Source of the DNA: Bradyrhizobium sp. CSS354
GTDB lineage: Bacteria > Pseudomonadota > Alphaproteobacteria > Rhizobiales > Xanthobacteraceae
Length of the DNA: 64,000 nucleotides
Reading direction: 5' to 3'
Assembly: GCF_029051725.1 (NCBI RefSeq)
Contig: NZ_JAACFU010000022.1
Location: forward strand, 1 to 64,000
The translations under genes and the position numbers were made by a program. Shown here one piece after another: positions 19,567 through 28,046 of the stretch. Numbering within the stretch: position 1 is the stretch's first letter; every line of letters begins with the position of its first letter. The notes under the pieces are model-generated. The model worked only from the letters and a program-made list of their open reading frames with translations. It was not told the origin of the DNA and ran no database searches.

Positions 19567-20072
19567 TGGAGTGCCAATTGGCAATCCCGGTTCTTGATCG
19601 GTAGTTCCCGTTGTTGGATTGGTATTTGCATTCGGGGCAGCAGCCGACGGGCTCGCTGGCGCGCCCGAGTTCGCCATACTCGCTGCTCCCGCGCCCGAAG
19701 GAGATGTTGCGGCCGAACCTCCCGTACCCGTATCGTCGTTGAAGTCCGTTTCGGGTCGCAAGCGGCGAGCCTAGACGAGCCTTCTCATGTCCGACTATGC
19801 CCGTTGCGATGGTCTGGCGATCCTCCGGTGCTAAAGGCCGGAATGCAACAGTCGTGTTTTGTCTCTTTGGTGCGGATGATCGACTGGGAAGGCATGGCGC
19901 ACGCTGTGCGCCTGTTCGATACGCGGACGCCGCCCAATCGGCTGTCACGGTCAGTGCGTTAGGAGGGACCCCGGTGTTGCGAAATCCAAAGCTTAAATGA
20001 ACTTCGCTGGGGAGAGAGCGACATGTTATTCTGATCGATAGTCTCTATTTTGATTGTACAGGAGACCGGATC
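19567..20072. other. Non-coding or unrecognised stretch before the cyclase gene
   Basis: Several overlapping short frames exist on both strands, but none has a convincing start or similarity. A Pro/Ala/Thr/Ser/Gly-rich frame on the minus strand (19543-19761) could be a relic. The last 40 bp are AT-rich and end in AGGAGA, the ribosome binding site of the cyclase gene. Confidence 0.5.
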
Positions 20073-21800
20073 ATGATTCCTCAAGATCGGTTTCGCAGCC
20101 TCTTTCCTAAATATTTGCTCGCGCTTTTCGTGGCTGTCGCAATCCCGCTAGCCTTCAACGGCGTTATCGAAGGGTGGTTCGGCTATCGCGATCAGCGCGC
20201 GAGGCTTGACCAGTGGCTTGGTCTCCAATCAGCATCTGCGGCTGCCGAAATACACGATTTCATCCACGGTGTCACAACTCAGCTTGGATGGCTGGTTCAG
20301 CTTCCGTGGACTGAGGAGCCCGACGAACGCCGGCGAACCGACGCGTTGCGCCTCCTTCGCCAGGCGCCCGCCATCACCAGTCTTACGCTCCTCGACGGCA
20401 ATGGTCTGGAACGTCTCTACATCTCTCGGATCGGCCTCAATCGAATTGAGAGCCGCGCGGATCGATCAGCCGATCCCGCCTTGGCTGGTGCCCGGGTAGC
20501 TCAGGTCTGGTTTAGCGAGGTCAGCTACAATCGAGGCTCCGAACCGTACCTGACGGTGTCGATTGTCGGCAATCGACCGGCTGTCGGTGTTGTCGTCGCC
20601 GATGTCAACCTTAAGCTGATTTGGGACGTGATCTCCGCGATCAAATTTGGAAAAACCGGCTACGCCTTCGTTCTGGACCGATCGGGCCGCCTAATCGCCC
20701 ATCCCGACATCAGCCTCGTTCTGCGCGGGGCGGAAGAAGCAACCTCCGAACCTTTCCGCGCTATACGCGACGCTATAGGTCCGGGGCGGGGTTTCGCAAC
20801 GAGCCGGGATGCACAGGGGCACTATGTTGCTGCCAGCGCGGCTCCCGTACAGGGTCCCGATTGGACCGTCGTGGTCGAGCAGCCCCTATCTGAAGCTTAC
20901 GCGCCGCTCTATGCCGCCCTATGGCGGACCGTCATGCTTCTGGCAATGAGCAGCATACTCGCAGGCATTCTGGCCTATGTACTGGCGGACCGGATGACGG
21001 TGCCGATTAAATTGCTCGAGGAGGGCACGGAGAAGATTGGTGCCGGGTCCTTTGACCACCGCATCTCAATCCACACCCGGGATGAGTTCCAGCGCCTTGC
21101 AAACAGTTTTAACAGAATGGCTTCCGAGTTGGAGCAGGCACAACAGCACCAGGAGCGCATAGCCAAGCTCAAGCGTTTCCTTGCCCCCCAGGTCGCCGAT
21201 CTCGTCGATAGAGCTGGCGACGACAGTGTGCTGGACGGCCGCCGTACGGAAGTCGTCGTTGTGTTCTGCGATCTGAGAGGTTTCACCGCGTTTTCAGCAG
21301 GAGCTGCGCCTGAAGAGGTCATGAGCGTACTGTCGGAGTACTATGAAACCCTCGGCAGGGTCATTGCGGAATTTGAAGCAACGCTGATTAACTTCTCTGG
21401 GGACGGGCTGATGGTTTTGGTGAACGCACCAGTCCCCATCGAAGAGCCCGCCTTGAGAGCAATCGATCTCGCCGTCGACATGCAGAGGAACGTGCAAGCC
21501 CTGATCGCCGGCTGGCGATCGCATGGCTACCACGTTGGTTTCGGAGTCGGCCTTGCTAGCGGGCCCGCGACAGTCGGCCGGATCGGCTACAAGGACCGGC
21601 TCGACTACACTGCCATTGGCAGTGTTGTGAATCTCGCTGCCCGACTGTGCGCATCTGCCGCAGACAAGGAAGTTCTGATCGACGCCGAAGTCGCAGCAGC
21701 CGTCAAGGGCAAACGGCCCCTTGAGGAGCTTGGGGACCGCAAAATCAAAGGATTCGACGAAGCTATTCCGATCTTCGGGATATCCTTCAGCTGTCTCTAG
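20073..21800 (+). CDS. Membrane-bound class III adenylate/guanylate cyclase with Cache and HAMP domains
   Basis: A 575-residue sensor cyclase. A first membrane segment (YLLALFVAVAIPLAF) leads into a periplasmic dCache-like sensor (about 45-270, with SLTLLDGNGLERLYIS and GKTGYAFVLDRSGRLIAHP). A second segment (MLLAMSSILAGILAYVLA, about 288-306) and a HAMP linker follow. The C-terminal catalytic domain keeps both metal-binding Asp (FCDLRGFTAF near 397 and FSGDGLMV near 441) and the transition-state Asn/Arg (AIGSVVNLAARL near 519). It should make cAMP or cGMP from NTP in response to an external ligand. An AGGAGA site precedes the ATG. It is the first intact gene after tRNA-Lys. Codon use is less GC-biased than region 1. 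Confidence 0.92.
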   Translation: MIPQDRFRSLFPKYLLALFVAVAIPLAFNGVIEGWFGYRDQRARLDQWLGLQSASAAAEIHDFIHGVTTQLGWLVQLPWTEEPDERRRTDALRLLRQAPAITSLTLLDGNGLERLYISRIGLNRIESRADRSADPALAGARVAQVWFSEVSYNRGSEPYLTVSIVGNRPAVGVVVADVNLKLIWDVISAIKFGKTGYAFVLDRSGRLIAHPDISLVLRGAEEATSEPFRAIRDAIGPGRGFATSRDAQGHYVAASAAPVQGPDWTVVVEQPLSEAYAPLYAALWRTVMLLAMSSILAGILAYVLADRMTVPIKLLEEGTEKIGAGSFDHRISIHTRDEFQRLANSFNRMASELEQAQQHQERIAKLKRFLAPQVADLVDRAGDDSVLDGRRTEVVVVFCDLRGFTAFSAGAAPEEVMSVLSEYYETLGRVIAEFEATLINFSGDGLMVLVNAPVPIEEPALRAIDLAVDMQRNVQALIAGWRSHGYHVGFGVGLASGPATVGRIGYKDRLDYTAIGSVVNLAARLCASAADKEVLIDAEVAAAVKGKRPLEELGDRKIKGFDEAIPIFGISFSCL

Positions 21801-21899
21801 CAGAGCCTGACCGCCGGATGCCTGCACAATCTCGTCGAGGACTGTCTGGGCATTCAGGGCTATGCTGTGGCAATCGGCCGACGGCAGCGGATCGTAGCC

Positions 21900-22922
21900 A
21901 TGAGGTGCGCCAACTCCAGAGCGGTAACGCTACGAAGACGTGCCAAGCGGCGTGATGTCCTGCTTCTGATGGCAGGTATTGCGACGTGGACAACTAAATC
22001 GTTTGCGCAGAAACCCTCCTTGCCCGTCATTGGCTATCTTTGTCCAGAATCGCCCGAGCTCTTTGCCACTCGACTTCAGGCTTTTCAGCAGGGGCTTGGA
22101 GAAGCCGGCTTTGTCGAGGGCCGCAATGTAAAAATCGACTATCGATGGGCCCGCGGTGAGTATTCCCGATTGCGTGCGTTGGCAGCCGAACTGGTCGCCC
22201 GCAATGTGGATATTATCGTAGCACCTGGGGGCGCTCCCGTGGCACTTGCCGCGAAAGCTGTGAGTTCGACCAAGACAATCGTTTTTGAGATGGGCGGCGA
22301 CCCCGTCCAGCTACAGGTGGTCGATAGCTTGTCGCGGCCGGGAGGAAGCATCACGGGAGTTTCGAGCCTGAGTGTCGACGTTTCGCCAAAGCGGCTTGAA
22401 CTTATGTGCGATCTGGTGCCCACGGCGACGAAACTGACGGTTGTCGCCAACCCGACAAGTCCGACCGCACAGTCACAATTGCAGAAGCTTCACGCAGCTG
22501 CGGGCACCTTGGGCGTTCGATTAGATATTTTGGACGTAAGTAAGGAAGATGAGTTTGAAACGGTGTTTGATACCGTGGCTAAGGACAGGGCAAGTGGACT
22601 TGTATTTACCTCCGATCCCTACTTTGCCTTTCGCAGTTCGCAGTTGGCTTATCTCGCGAAAAAGTATCGTGTGTCCGCGATCACACAGACCCGAGACTTT
22701 CCCGTTGCTGGAGGTTTGATGAGCTATGGAGGAGATTTCATGCAATCGCATCGGCGCGCGGGGCTCTATGCTGGAAGGGTACTGTTGGGGGAGAAACCTT
22801 CTGATCTTCCAGTCCAACTCGTTACGAAGGTGGAACTCGTTATCAACTTGAAGGCGGCCAAACTGCTAGGTCACGCGTTCTCCTCTGCATTCGTTGCCGG
22901 CGCAGATGAGGTGATCGAGTAA
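21900..22922 (+). CDS. ABC_sub_bind-family periplasmic substrate-binding protein
   Basis: About 340 residues. After a basic N terminus (LRRRAKRRDVLLLMAG, a loose Tat-like or Sec signal) comes PVIGYLCPESPELFATR, then GEAGFVEGRNVKIDYRWA, DIIVAPGGAPVALAAK and FEMGGDPVQLQVVDSL, all hallmarks of the ABC_sub_bind (PF04392) family, ending in the typical ADEVIE. Homologues are very numerous in Bradyrhizobium and often orphan, as here. No permease or ATPase is adjacent. ATG 21867 and 21900 are both possible starts. Spaced 99 bp after the cyclase on the same strand; cotranscription is possible. Ligand unknown. Confidence 0.88.
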   Translation: MRCANSRAVTLRRRAKRRDVLLLMAGIATWTTKSFAQKPSLPVIGYLCPESPELFATRLQAFQQGLGEAGFVEGRNVKIDYRWARGEYSRLRALAAELVARNVDIIVAPGGAPVALAAKAVSSTKTIVFEMGGDPVQLQVVDSLSRPGGSITGVSSLSVDVSPKRLELMCDLVPTATKLTVVANPTSPTAQSQLQKLHAAAGTLGVRLDILDVSKEDEFETVFDTVAKDRASGLVFTSDPYFAFRSSQLAYLAKKYRVSAITQTRDFPVAGGLMSYGGDFMQSHRRAGLYAGRVLLGEKPSDLPVQLVTKVELVINLKAAKLLGHAFSSAFVAGADEVIE

Positions 22923-23067
22923 ACTACGCGGTCCGGCTGTCGTCGGCTCTCATAGGCTATCTTGGACGGCTAATTGTTCGTGTCACCTCACGAAGTAGAC
23001 CTTGCGCCGCTCCGAGCTACAGTCAGCATGAGCCAACGTGGCGATCTGCCGATTCACACAAGCCTCT

Positions 23068-23101
23068 GAAATAAAGACCGTCCCACGACGGTCTTTATTT
23101 C
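23068..23101. terminator. Perfect bidirectional terminator hairpin
   Basis: GAAATAAAGACCGTC, loop CCAC, GACGGTCTTTATTTC: a perfect 15-bp palindrome flanked by A- and T-runs inside the stem, so it can work on both strands. It lies 146 bp after the binding-protein gene and just beyond the methyltransferase relic on the other strand. Confidence 0.8.
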
Positions 23102-23154
23102 GACAAGTTGTTTCAGCCAGGCGATGCGTAGACGGTCTACTTGCCGTCGACGGA

Positions 23155-23548
23155 CTATCGCCCGGGATTTCGGCTGACCGGAGACTTGGCGCGATCAGCT
23201 GGCTGAGGTCGCGCTTCAAGAATCATGTTGAAAGGGGTCTCCGTAGCCCGACGCACGCTCGAGAACCCGCCACTGTGGATGACTTCGCACAATTTGCTTC
23301 ACCGCCTGTGCACCAAGAGCTCCGCCAACTTCTTGAGATCGTGAAGTAGGCAGGCAGATCATGGTCGAGCCAGCGTAGTAGAGACGCCCGACCGGGTTCA
23401 TATTCTGCTCCAGAGTATCGTCTGCCATCGGCTCAACAATCATCCAGGTCCCATCGATTTCAGCGATTGACGAATGTGAGCGGCGGCGCCGGCCGGGTCT
23501 CCCATGTCATGCAGACAATCGAAGGAGGTTACGAGCTCGAAGTCTTAA
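23155..23548 (-). pseudogene. SAM-dependent methyltransferase fragment with at least two frameshifts
   Basis: Reading the minus strand across frames gives FELVTSFDCLHDMGDPAGAA, then after a one-base shift DGTWMIVEPMADDTLEQN and NPVGRLYYAGSTMICLP, and after another shift GGFSSVRRATETPFNMILEA. Together these match the C-terminal half of a class I methyltransferase in which the FDxLHDMxDP and DGxxxIVEP blocks are conserved. The N-terminal half with the SAM-binding GxGxG motif is not present upstream. The gene is clearly dead. Confidence 0.75.
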
Positions 23549-23584
23549 GACGACTTGTGTCGGTGCTGTCGCCGTCATGGCGTA

Positions 23585-23809
23585 TCAAGACCGATCGACT
23601 GCAGTAGGTTTCCGTCCACTCAGCGGGCGGGGCGGACGCTTTGGCAAGCTGATCCCGCAACACGATGGAGTGGTCACAGGCGACCGTACTGCATCCTTGG
23701 CGCGCCGCTCTGCAATTTTGATTTTGGATCGAAGGTCTTCGAGTTCTGAGAACTTAGAAGCGATTTCGTTCAATCGCTGGGCAAACCGGAATTTGCGAAA
23801 ATTCTGCAA
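23585..23809 (-). CDS. Small coiled-coil protein, AERR-motif family (copy 1 of 3)
   Basis: About 74 residues, starting at TTG 23809, which is supported by GGGAGG five bases upstream. The core AQRLNEIASKFSELEDLRSK followed by IKIAERRAKDA is a short amphipathic coiled coil. It is clearly related to the protein at 27817-28011 (VQRLNDLFSQLSDLEDLRHK then VQEAERRASS) and more distantly to 38850-39053. The tail is Pro-rich and not conserved. Function unknown. Three diverged copies under different starts argue that these short frames are real. Confidence 0.6.
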   Translation of the reverse strand: MQNFRKFRFAQRLNEIASKFSELEDLRSKIKIAERRAKDAVRSPVTTPSCCGISLPKRPPRPLSGRKPTAVDRS

Positions 23810-24138
23810 ATGCGCCTCCCATCACGCCATTCTGAAAAATTCACTCAGAGCGGCGAGGCGGATTAAAGCAAGTGATCTGTAAAGCTATCGGTCCTGCCAC
23901 CGCTCGCGCTGCTATCAGTTCCGGAAATGGAACTGCAGCTTGTTGCGCGCCATTGAGCCCCTTGATTTAGCAACATGAGCAGAGGCTTCAATGTGAAGCC
24001 TCCCCTCGCATCGCTTGTAGAATCGCTCTACGCTGGCTCGGCCAAACCTTACGGGGAAAGCAGGGAATGGTTAGGCGTTAGGCCCACCGCGTGTTACCGG
24101 ACAACGACGCGTCGGGCCGCGAGTGCGTAATCGCACAA
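23810..24138. other. Gap without recognisable genes
   Basis: No frame with a plausible start and composition was seen on either strand. No terminator or repeat was noticed. Confidence 0.5.
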
Positions 24139-24252
24139 CTACGAAAGGCACGTGGCAATTGCGAGAATGACGTCGGCGCCGAAGTCTCCCGAATACATGG
24201 AAACCAGAAATCCCGCGCCGAGAGCAGCTACAATCACTTTGAGCGTCATCAT
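24139..24252 (-). CDS. Membrane microprotein of 37 residues
   Basis: From ATG 24252 (ATG 24249 also in frame) the minus strand reads MMTLKVIVAALGAGFLVSMY and then SGDFGADVILAIATCLS. The first part is a strong membrane segment. GAGGGGATGTCAA lies just upstream as a ribosome binding site; nearly the same sequence (GGGGGATGTCA) precedes the start at 32947. Not recognised. Hydrophobic microproteins with good start sites are common in Bradyrhizobium islands, but expression is unproven. Confidence 0.5.
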   Translation of the reverse strand: MMTLKVIVAALGAGFLVSMYSGDFGADVILAIATCLS

Positions 24253-24782
24253 TTGACATCCCCTCTTAAGTCGCGAAGACAAACGTAGGCTCGGTCTGTT
24301 TCCGGGGTGCTTCGGGGCTTCAGCAAACGGTTTCGTTCACCGAGGTGTTATCAACCGGGGCCTAAGAGGATTCTCGGGTGACTATGCCCTGGGGGTAATC
24401 GAGCGTAGCCAAACGGAACGCAAAGAGGCCCCCGCCGAAGACAATCAGCGCGCTCTAAGCGCTGATGTTATCCGGGCGCCGATAATGCAAGGCCGACAAG
24501 CGACGACAACGAGGCGCCTGGTACTTGGCGTCATATGAAGGGCGCGCCTCGCAACTCTCAAAAATTGGGAAGACGCCACTAGCTCGCTAGCGAACGTGGT
24601 TATTCCAGTGCGGGCGGAAGAGCAAAGGAACAAGGCACGCGAAGCGAGAGTTTGTGATCGTTTGCATGCACGGGAAGCAAAGCCGAGCGTGCGCTCCAGA
24701 CGGTGCACGCTGGCGGGCCGGCACCCGCTTTGATCAAGTGTATCAAATCGGGTACACGCTCAGGCGGCGATTTTCGGCGCTT
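24253..24782. other. Gap of about 530 bp, nothing recognised
   Basis: Frames here (for example minus 24445-24708) have Arg/Ser-rich shadow composition. No homology, terminator or repeat was seen. Confidence 0.5.
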
Positions 24783-24995
24783 TCACCGCTCCAATTCCTT
24801 GATGGCGTCCTTTAGCAGTTCGAGAAGCCGGATTTCACATGCCCCCATGACGAACTGATCGGCGTCGTCAGGCACGACGATCTGCCCCTGCACGTGTCCA
24901 TCGTGGGATTGGATGATGAAGTCTCGGGCCTTGCACGCTTCGTTGCGGACGTTCGTCATCGCCTCAAGCAAGCCCCATTCGATTTTGACAGCCAT
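24783..24995 (-). CDS. Small hypothetical protein (70 aa)
   Basis: From ATG 24995, with GAGGG six bases upstream. The sequence begins MAVKIEWGLLEAMTNVRNEA and ends EIRLLELLKDAIKELER; it is balanced in charge with a helical C terminus, unlike the Arg-rich shadow frames around it. A soluble cytoplasmic protein is likely. Not recognised by function. Confidence 0.6.
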   Translation of the reverse strand: MAVKIEWGLLEAMTNVRNEACKARDFIIQSHDGHVQGQIVVPDDADQFVMGACEIRLLELLKDAIKELER

Positions 24996-25030
24996 TGCTA
25001 ACCCTCGCTCTTGGGGGGCACGCGCGTGAG

Positions 25031-25198
25031 CTACCGCGAGTCATGAGAGTTGAGAAGCGGCAAAGCCGGCAGATCGATCGGCTCGCCCGGAGGTCGATCA
25101 ACTCTGTTCGCTTTCTTCCGCTGACGAGGACGCCGATATAGCCGGCACCCACCAGTAGGGCCCCTGCGATCATCAGCTAGTGGGGGAATGAAGGACAT
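25031..25198 (-). pseudogene. Possible frameshifted small membrane protein
   Basis: Two overlapping minus-strand frames each hold half of a sensible protein: MIAGALLVGAGYIGVLVSGR (a membrane segment) in one, and RVDRPPGEPIDLPALPLLNS in the other. Joined by a one-base shift near 25108 they would form a protein of about 55 residues. As it stands the continuous frame starts MSFIPPLADDRRGP and lacks the hydrophobic part. Low confidence. Confidence 0.35.
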
Positions 25199-25805
25199 GA
25201 TCCTGCCCTTGAATACAGGCGCTATGACGAACCTATCAACCATTTCGTGATTGTACAAATCAAATATTTAATTTATTTAATTCGTGTATTGAAATGTTGA
25301 TTGTGAAAAATTAAATGTGCGGGGTGCACTTCAGCACAGGACCTTCCGACCAGCACCCCTATGATCGCGGGCTGGGTGCGCCCCCTGCGCCGCGTCCTCC
25401 GCCAAGTCGGCCGATCGACGCCGGGCCCGAGGCCGCGAACGACAACACGGGCGCCTGGCCTCTGCTTTCGTTTCCTGATGGCTGGTACGCCACCTGCTGA
25501 GTTGGACGCAGCGTCTGCCTCTATGCTCGGCAACCGGCAAAGCGGGCACCTGGCCGGACCGGGCTGAGCCTGCTCGGCGTGGCCCGCATGTCTTCGAGGC
25601 ATTGCTGAACCACCTGCCCCGCCAAGTTGGTGCGCGCACCTACGACACCAACGCCTACTTCAAGGCAGCTCAACCGAGCCAGCGAACGTTAAACAGCGTC
25701 CCATTGGAGGGGTCCTAAGGCGCGCGATTGCAACCCAAGATTCCTAGCAGTCGTCGTCCCAGCATGACATAATGATTCTTATTTGCGTTTCGGAGGGAAA
25801 GCCCG
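25199..25805. other. Gap with an AT-rich segment
   Basis: Bases 25250-25320 are strikingly AT-rich (repeated TTTAATTTATTTAATT-like steps), one of a series of such segments in this region (see findings). A plus-strand frame at 25315-25500 (61 codons, ending PLLSFPDGWYATC) might be a small gene, but it has no ribosome binding site. A further plus-strand stretch at 25600-25719 reads HLPRQVGARTYDTNAYFKAA without a start, possibly a relic. Confidence 0.4.
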
Positions 25806-25886
25806 ATGCGCTTGGCATTGCCTTATCTCGGAATTTGTCTCTGCGCGTCACTCGCGGCGTGGTTCTCCTTCACGCTGATCTATTGA
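25806..25886 (+). CDS. Membrane microprotein of 26 residues
   Basis: ATG 25806 is preceded by CGGAGGGAAAG, a strong ribosome binding site at good spacing. The product is almost entirely one membrane helix: RLALPYLGICLCASLAAWFS then FTLIY. Its end overlaps the 3' end of the opposing frame at 25870. Too short to identify; proposed on the start site and hydrophobicity only. Confidence 0.4.
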   Translation: MRLALPYLGICLCASLAAWFSFTLIY

Positions 25887-26313
25887 CCGAGCAGATCATC
25901 GCCAGTTGACAGCAGCCCCATGTAGGTACCGCTCTCGTGCAGTTCCAGCCAGCCCGACGGCGCACCTGATGCCGGCGGCTTGGCCTGACTTGCCCGCGAC
26001 TGTCATGCCAGTTCGGGACGATATGCACAGATCCTGCAGCGCTGCATGCCGAGCAGACCAGGCGCACGCCGACGCGCGACCACGGCTGATCCTGCGGGAG
26101 CGTATCGAACCGCACCTCCACCCTGCGATCGCAGCGGCCGTTCAGGCATCGGATGTTGCAAGTCATATGGCCGTCGGCGAGCCATTCCGCAGGGCTGTGG
26201 GGCGGAGAATGGCCTGCCCATTTCGTGTATCGGCGAGTGCGCGTGCCGCCATCCGAGCGGCATCCCAAGTAGCGCGCAAATTTTCGATTCCTAGTAGCTC
26301 GGAACGCGCTCAA
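25870..26313 (-). CDS. Small Cys-rich (zinc-ribbon-like) protein, possibly frame-damaged
   Basis: The recognisable core is SPAEWLADGHMTCNIRC, CDRRVEVRFDTLPQDQ and VGVRLVCSACSAAGSVHIVP ending NWHD. Paired cysteines (CNIRC-x4-C and CSAC) suggest metal binding. Related short proteins are common in Bradyrhizobium. The true start is unclear: the upstream part has no good ATG in this frame, and a second frame (26003-26263) contains the family-like SPIHEMGRPFSAPQP, so a frameshift near 26205 is possible. The tail after NWHD is Arg-rich and may also be out of its original frame. It is related to the neighbour at 26310-26588 and their upstream sequences are similar. Confidence 0.45.
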   Translation of the reverse strand: MSAFRATRNRKFARYLGCRSDGGTRTRRYTKWAGHSPPHSPAEWLADGHMTCNIRCLNGRCDRRVEVRFDTLPQDQPWSRVGVRLVCSACSAAGSVHIVPNWHDSRGQVRPSRRHQVRRRAGWNCTRAVPTWGCCQLAMICSVNRSA

Positions 26314-26588
26314 GCTACCGCTTGTCGTAAGTTGGGAAAAGTTGCTTGAAGCTCTGACGGTTTACGCTGGCAGGTGACCTCAGAACCCCGGTAGTCGCAT
26401 CCGCCGCAAATGAAGCGCGGCTCGATATCCGACAAGCGGACATCGTCCGGCCAGCGATTGGCGCTGAGAGCAACGTTATGACCGCAATGGGAATAGACCA
26501 GGACGCCACGCAGGCCCATTTCCGCGCATCTGGCCGAAGGTGATATTGATCGGCCGGCCGTAGGCGTGTGGCGGACGGAGCGGGACAT
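26310..26588 (-). CDS. Small Cys-containing hypothetical protein (92 aa)
   Basis: From ATG 26588, MSRSVRHTPTAGRSISPSA leads to MGLRGVLVYSHCGHNVALSA, NRWPDDVRLSDIEPRFICGG and CDYRGSEVTC. The pattern HCGH...ICGGCDYRG suggests a zinc ribbon. The WPDDVRLSDIEPRF block is a hallmark of a family of short proteins very common in Bradyrhizobium, function unknown. It overlaps the upstream end of the neighbouring related frame by four bases. Cytoplasmic. Confidence 0.65.
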   Translation of the reverse strand: MSRSVRHTPTAGRSISPSARCAEMGLRGVLVYSHCGHNVALSANRWPDDVRLSDIEPRFICGGCDYRGSEVTCQRKPSELQATFPNLRQAVA

Positions 26589-26763
26589 GCCGCCTATCAA
26601 TGCGGCATCCTAGTTACCTCGCAAATTATCGAATCTTAGTTGGTCGAGGCGCCCCCTACTGCGCGTTGTGGGTTGGAAATGGGCACGTGTGAACTAACTC
26701 ACAAGCGACGAGCGCGCGGGCTGCTACAAAGGCGTCATTGCTTGACCAATTCATTTGAGAACA

Positions 26764-26796
26764 CCCCAGTGCTCCCTCCAAGGCACTGGGGTTTTT
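26764..26796 (+). terminator. Orphan Rho-independent terminator (plus strand)
   Basis: CCCCAGTGC (26764-26772) pairs perfectly with GCACTGGGG (26783-26791) and is followed by TTTTTC. No protein gene on the plus strand ends upstream. The 120 bp before it therefore may encode a small RNA (see findings). Confidence 0.8.
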
Positions 26797-27588
26797 CATT
26801 GGATCAGGCATAAAGCCGACCGCCACCGATCCGCACCCGCACGGGGCTGACCACCTATTGATCGTCAGGGCCTGCGTGAGTCTGATCGGCCGCATGGGGC
26901 AGCATCAGCACGATATGGACGAGCTCGCGTGCATGGAGCGCATCTGCCCGGTGTTGGCGGAGCAGACAAGGGTGCCGGCGAGGGCCGGTGCACTGCGCGA
27001 ATTGGCTGAAAATCACGGCCTCAAGGTTGCGAAGAGGACCGTGATCAGGATCGTAGATTGCTTCCGGCGCAGGCGGAAAAGACGAGCCATTCGGGCGGTT
27101 GACAGGATACCCCTTCCGCCCCACTGGTTGTCCACGCAACCCGTAGGACGGATCTCGCACGGCACGCAAAGTCCAAGCCGCTTGCGGTCGAAGCGGCGGC
27201 AACTCCACGATTTGAACGTACGGTGGGGCAGGGGAGTGAACGTTTCTTTGATTGGCTCCAATCGGACGCCGATTGCTGAAGCTAGCTCAAACTTGCCCAT
27301 GATGGACTGGACCGAGAGTTCAAATTTTCCAATTGGTAGAAGGCGGCGTGTGCACGACGTGTGCACCGAAAGATCAAGAAAAATCTAACAACGGCAAGCT
27401 TTAGCGGTTGCTCCGAAGCGCGTTGTAAAGGGGACGCGAGGGGATGTGGTCGAATCGACGTGAAAAGCCGCGTACTGCAATCCAAAAGCTACACTCGCTC
27501 ATGGGAAACGGAGAATGGACAAGCTCTTCGTATTGATGTCGGAAAGGGGCTCGCTTGGTTCGGTACGAGAACAAAGTATCGAAATGTC
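26797..27588. other. Gap with one unrecognised open frame
   Basis: A plus-strand frame at 26858-27388 (176 codons) contains the plausible stretch MDELACMERICPVLAEQ and ALRELAENHGLKVAKRTVIR but becomes Arg-rich and lacks a ribosome binding site. I do not call it a gene. Otherwise nothing is seen. It directly precedes the tRNA fragment. Confidence 0.4.
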
Positions 27589-27616
27589 GGGGATTCGAGT
27601 CCCTCTCCCGCTACCA
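27589..27616 (+). other. tRNA 3'-end fragment (T arm, acceptor strand and CCA), likely att-site relic
   Basis: GGGGATTCGAGTCCCTCTCCCGCTACCA is shaped like a tRNA 3' end: T loop TTCGAGT, 3' T stem, acceptor strand TCCCGCT, discriminator A and CCA (shown here as three parts: GGGGA, TTCGAGTCCCTC, TCCCGCTACCA). The invariant G53 has become A, so the T stem is broken, and no matching AGCGGGA acceptor or anticodon arm occurs in the 75 bp upstream. It is not the tRNA-Lys at 19064. Such fragments are left when an element integrates into a tRNA gene. Confidence 0.65.
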
Positions 27617-27816
27617 CGTATCCCCCACTATTGCGGTGGGCCTCAGAAAGACCTCCCCGCCTTTTAGTGTGGCGAGCTTGCCTTTCACTTCGACCTCGAA
27701 GCCTTTCCAAGCCCCCTTTAGAGGAACGGTGACGCTGTGAAGTTCACTCCCTTCAGGGCAGTCGAGCTGCACAGTCTCCACGCTCGTTCGCTAACGCAGG
27801 CTAAATCGGGTTCCGG

Positions 27817-28011
27817 TCACTCCTCGGGGGTCTGCTGCCCCGCGTCTGGCCGTCGCTGCGATTGAGTGCTCGGCGGCGATTGCAATGCAGGCACAGACGA
27901 GGCGCGTCGCTCCGCCTCTTGGACTTTATGCCGGAGATCTTCCAGATCTGACAGTTGGGAAAAGAGGTCGTTCAACCGTTGGACAAGAAGGATCGAGCGA
28001 TAACCTTGCAT
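27817..28011 (-). CDS. Small coiled-coil protein, AERR-motif family (copy 2 of 3)
   Basis: 64 residues from ATG 28011, preceded by CAGGAGGGCG. MQGYRSILLVQRLNDLFSQL followed by SDLEDLRHKVQEAERRASS is a short coiled coil closely similar to the protein at 23585-23809. The Pro/Gln/Ser-rich tail (SPPSTQSQRRPDAGQQTPEE) looks disordered. A terminator-like stem lies just upstream on the same strand (28051-28082), so the gene is isolated from the next one. Function unknown. Confidence 0.65.
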   Translation of the reverse strand: MQGYRSILLVQRLNDLFSQLSDLEDLRHKVQEAERRASSVPALQSPPSTQSQRRPDAGQQTPEE

Positions 28012-28046
28012 CAACGCCCTCCTGAGGCCTGCAGTTATCCCGACAG

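Noticed and set aside
26858..27388. 176-codon plus-strand frame
   Set aside because: One sensible helix-like stretch, but no ribosome binding site, Arg-rich ends and no recognised family; kept only as a note in the gap entry.
27489..27710. Minus-strand frame containing GEGLESPTFRY
   Set aside because: This peptide is the usual antisense translation of a tRNA T-arm region and confirms the tRNA fragment rather than a gene.
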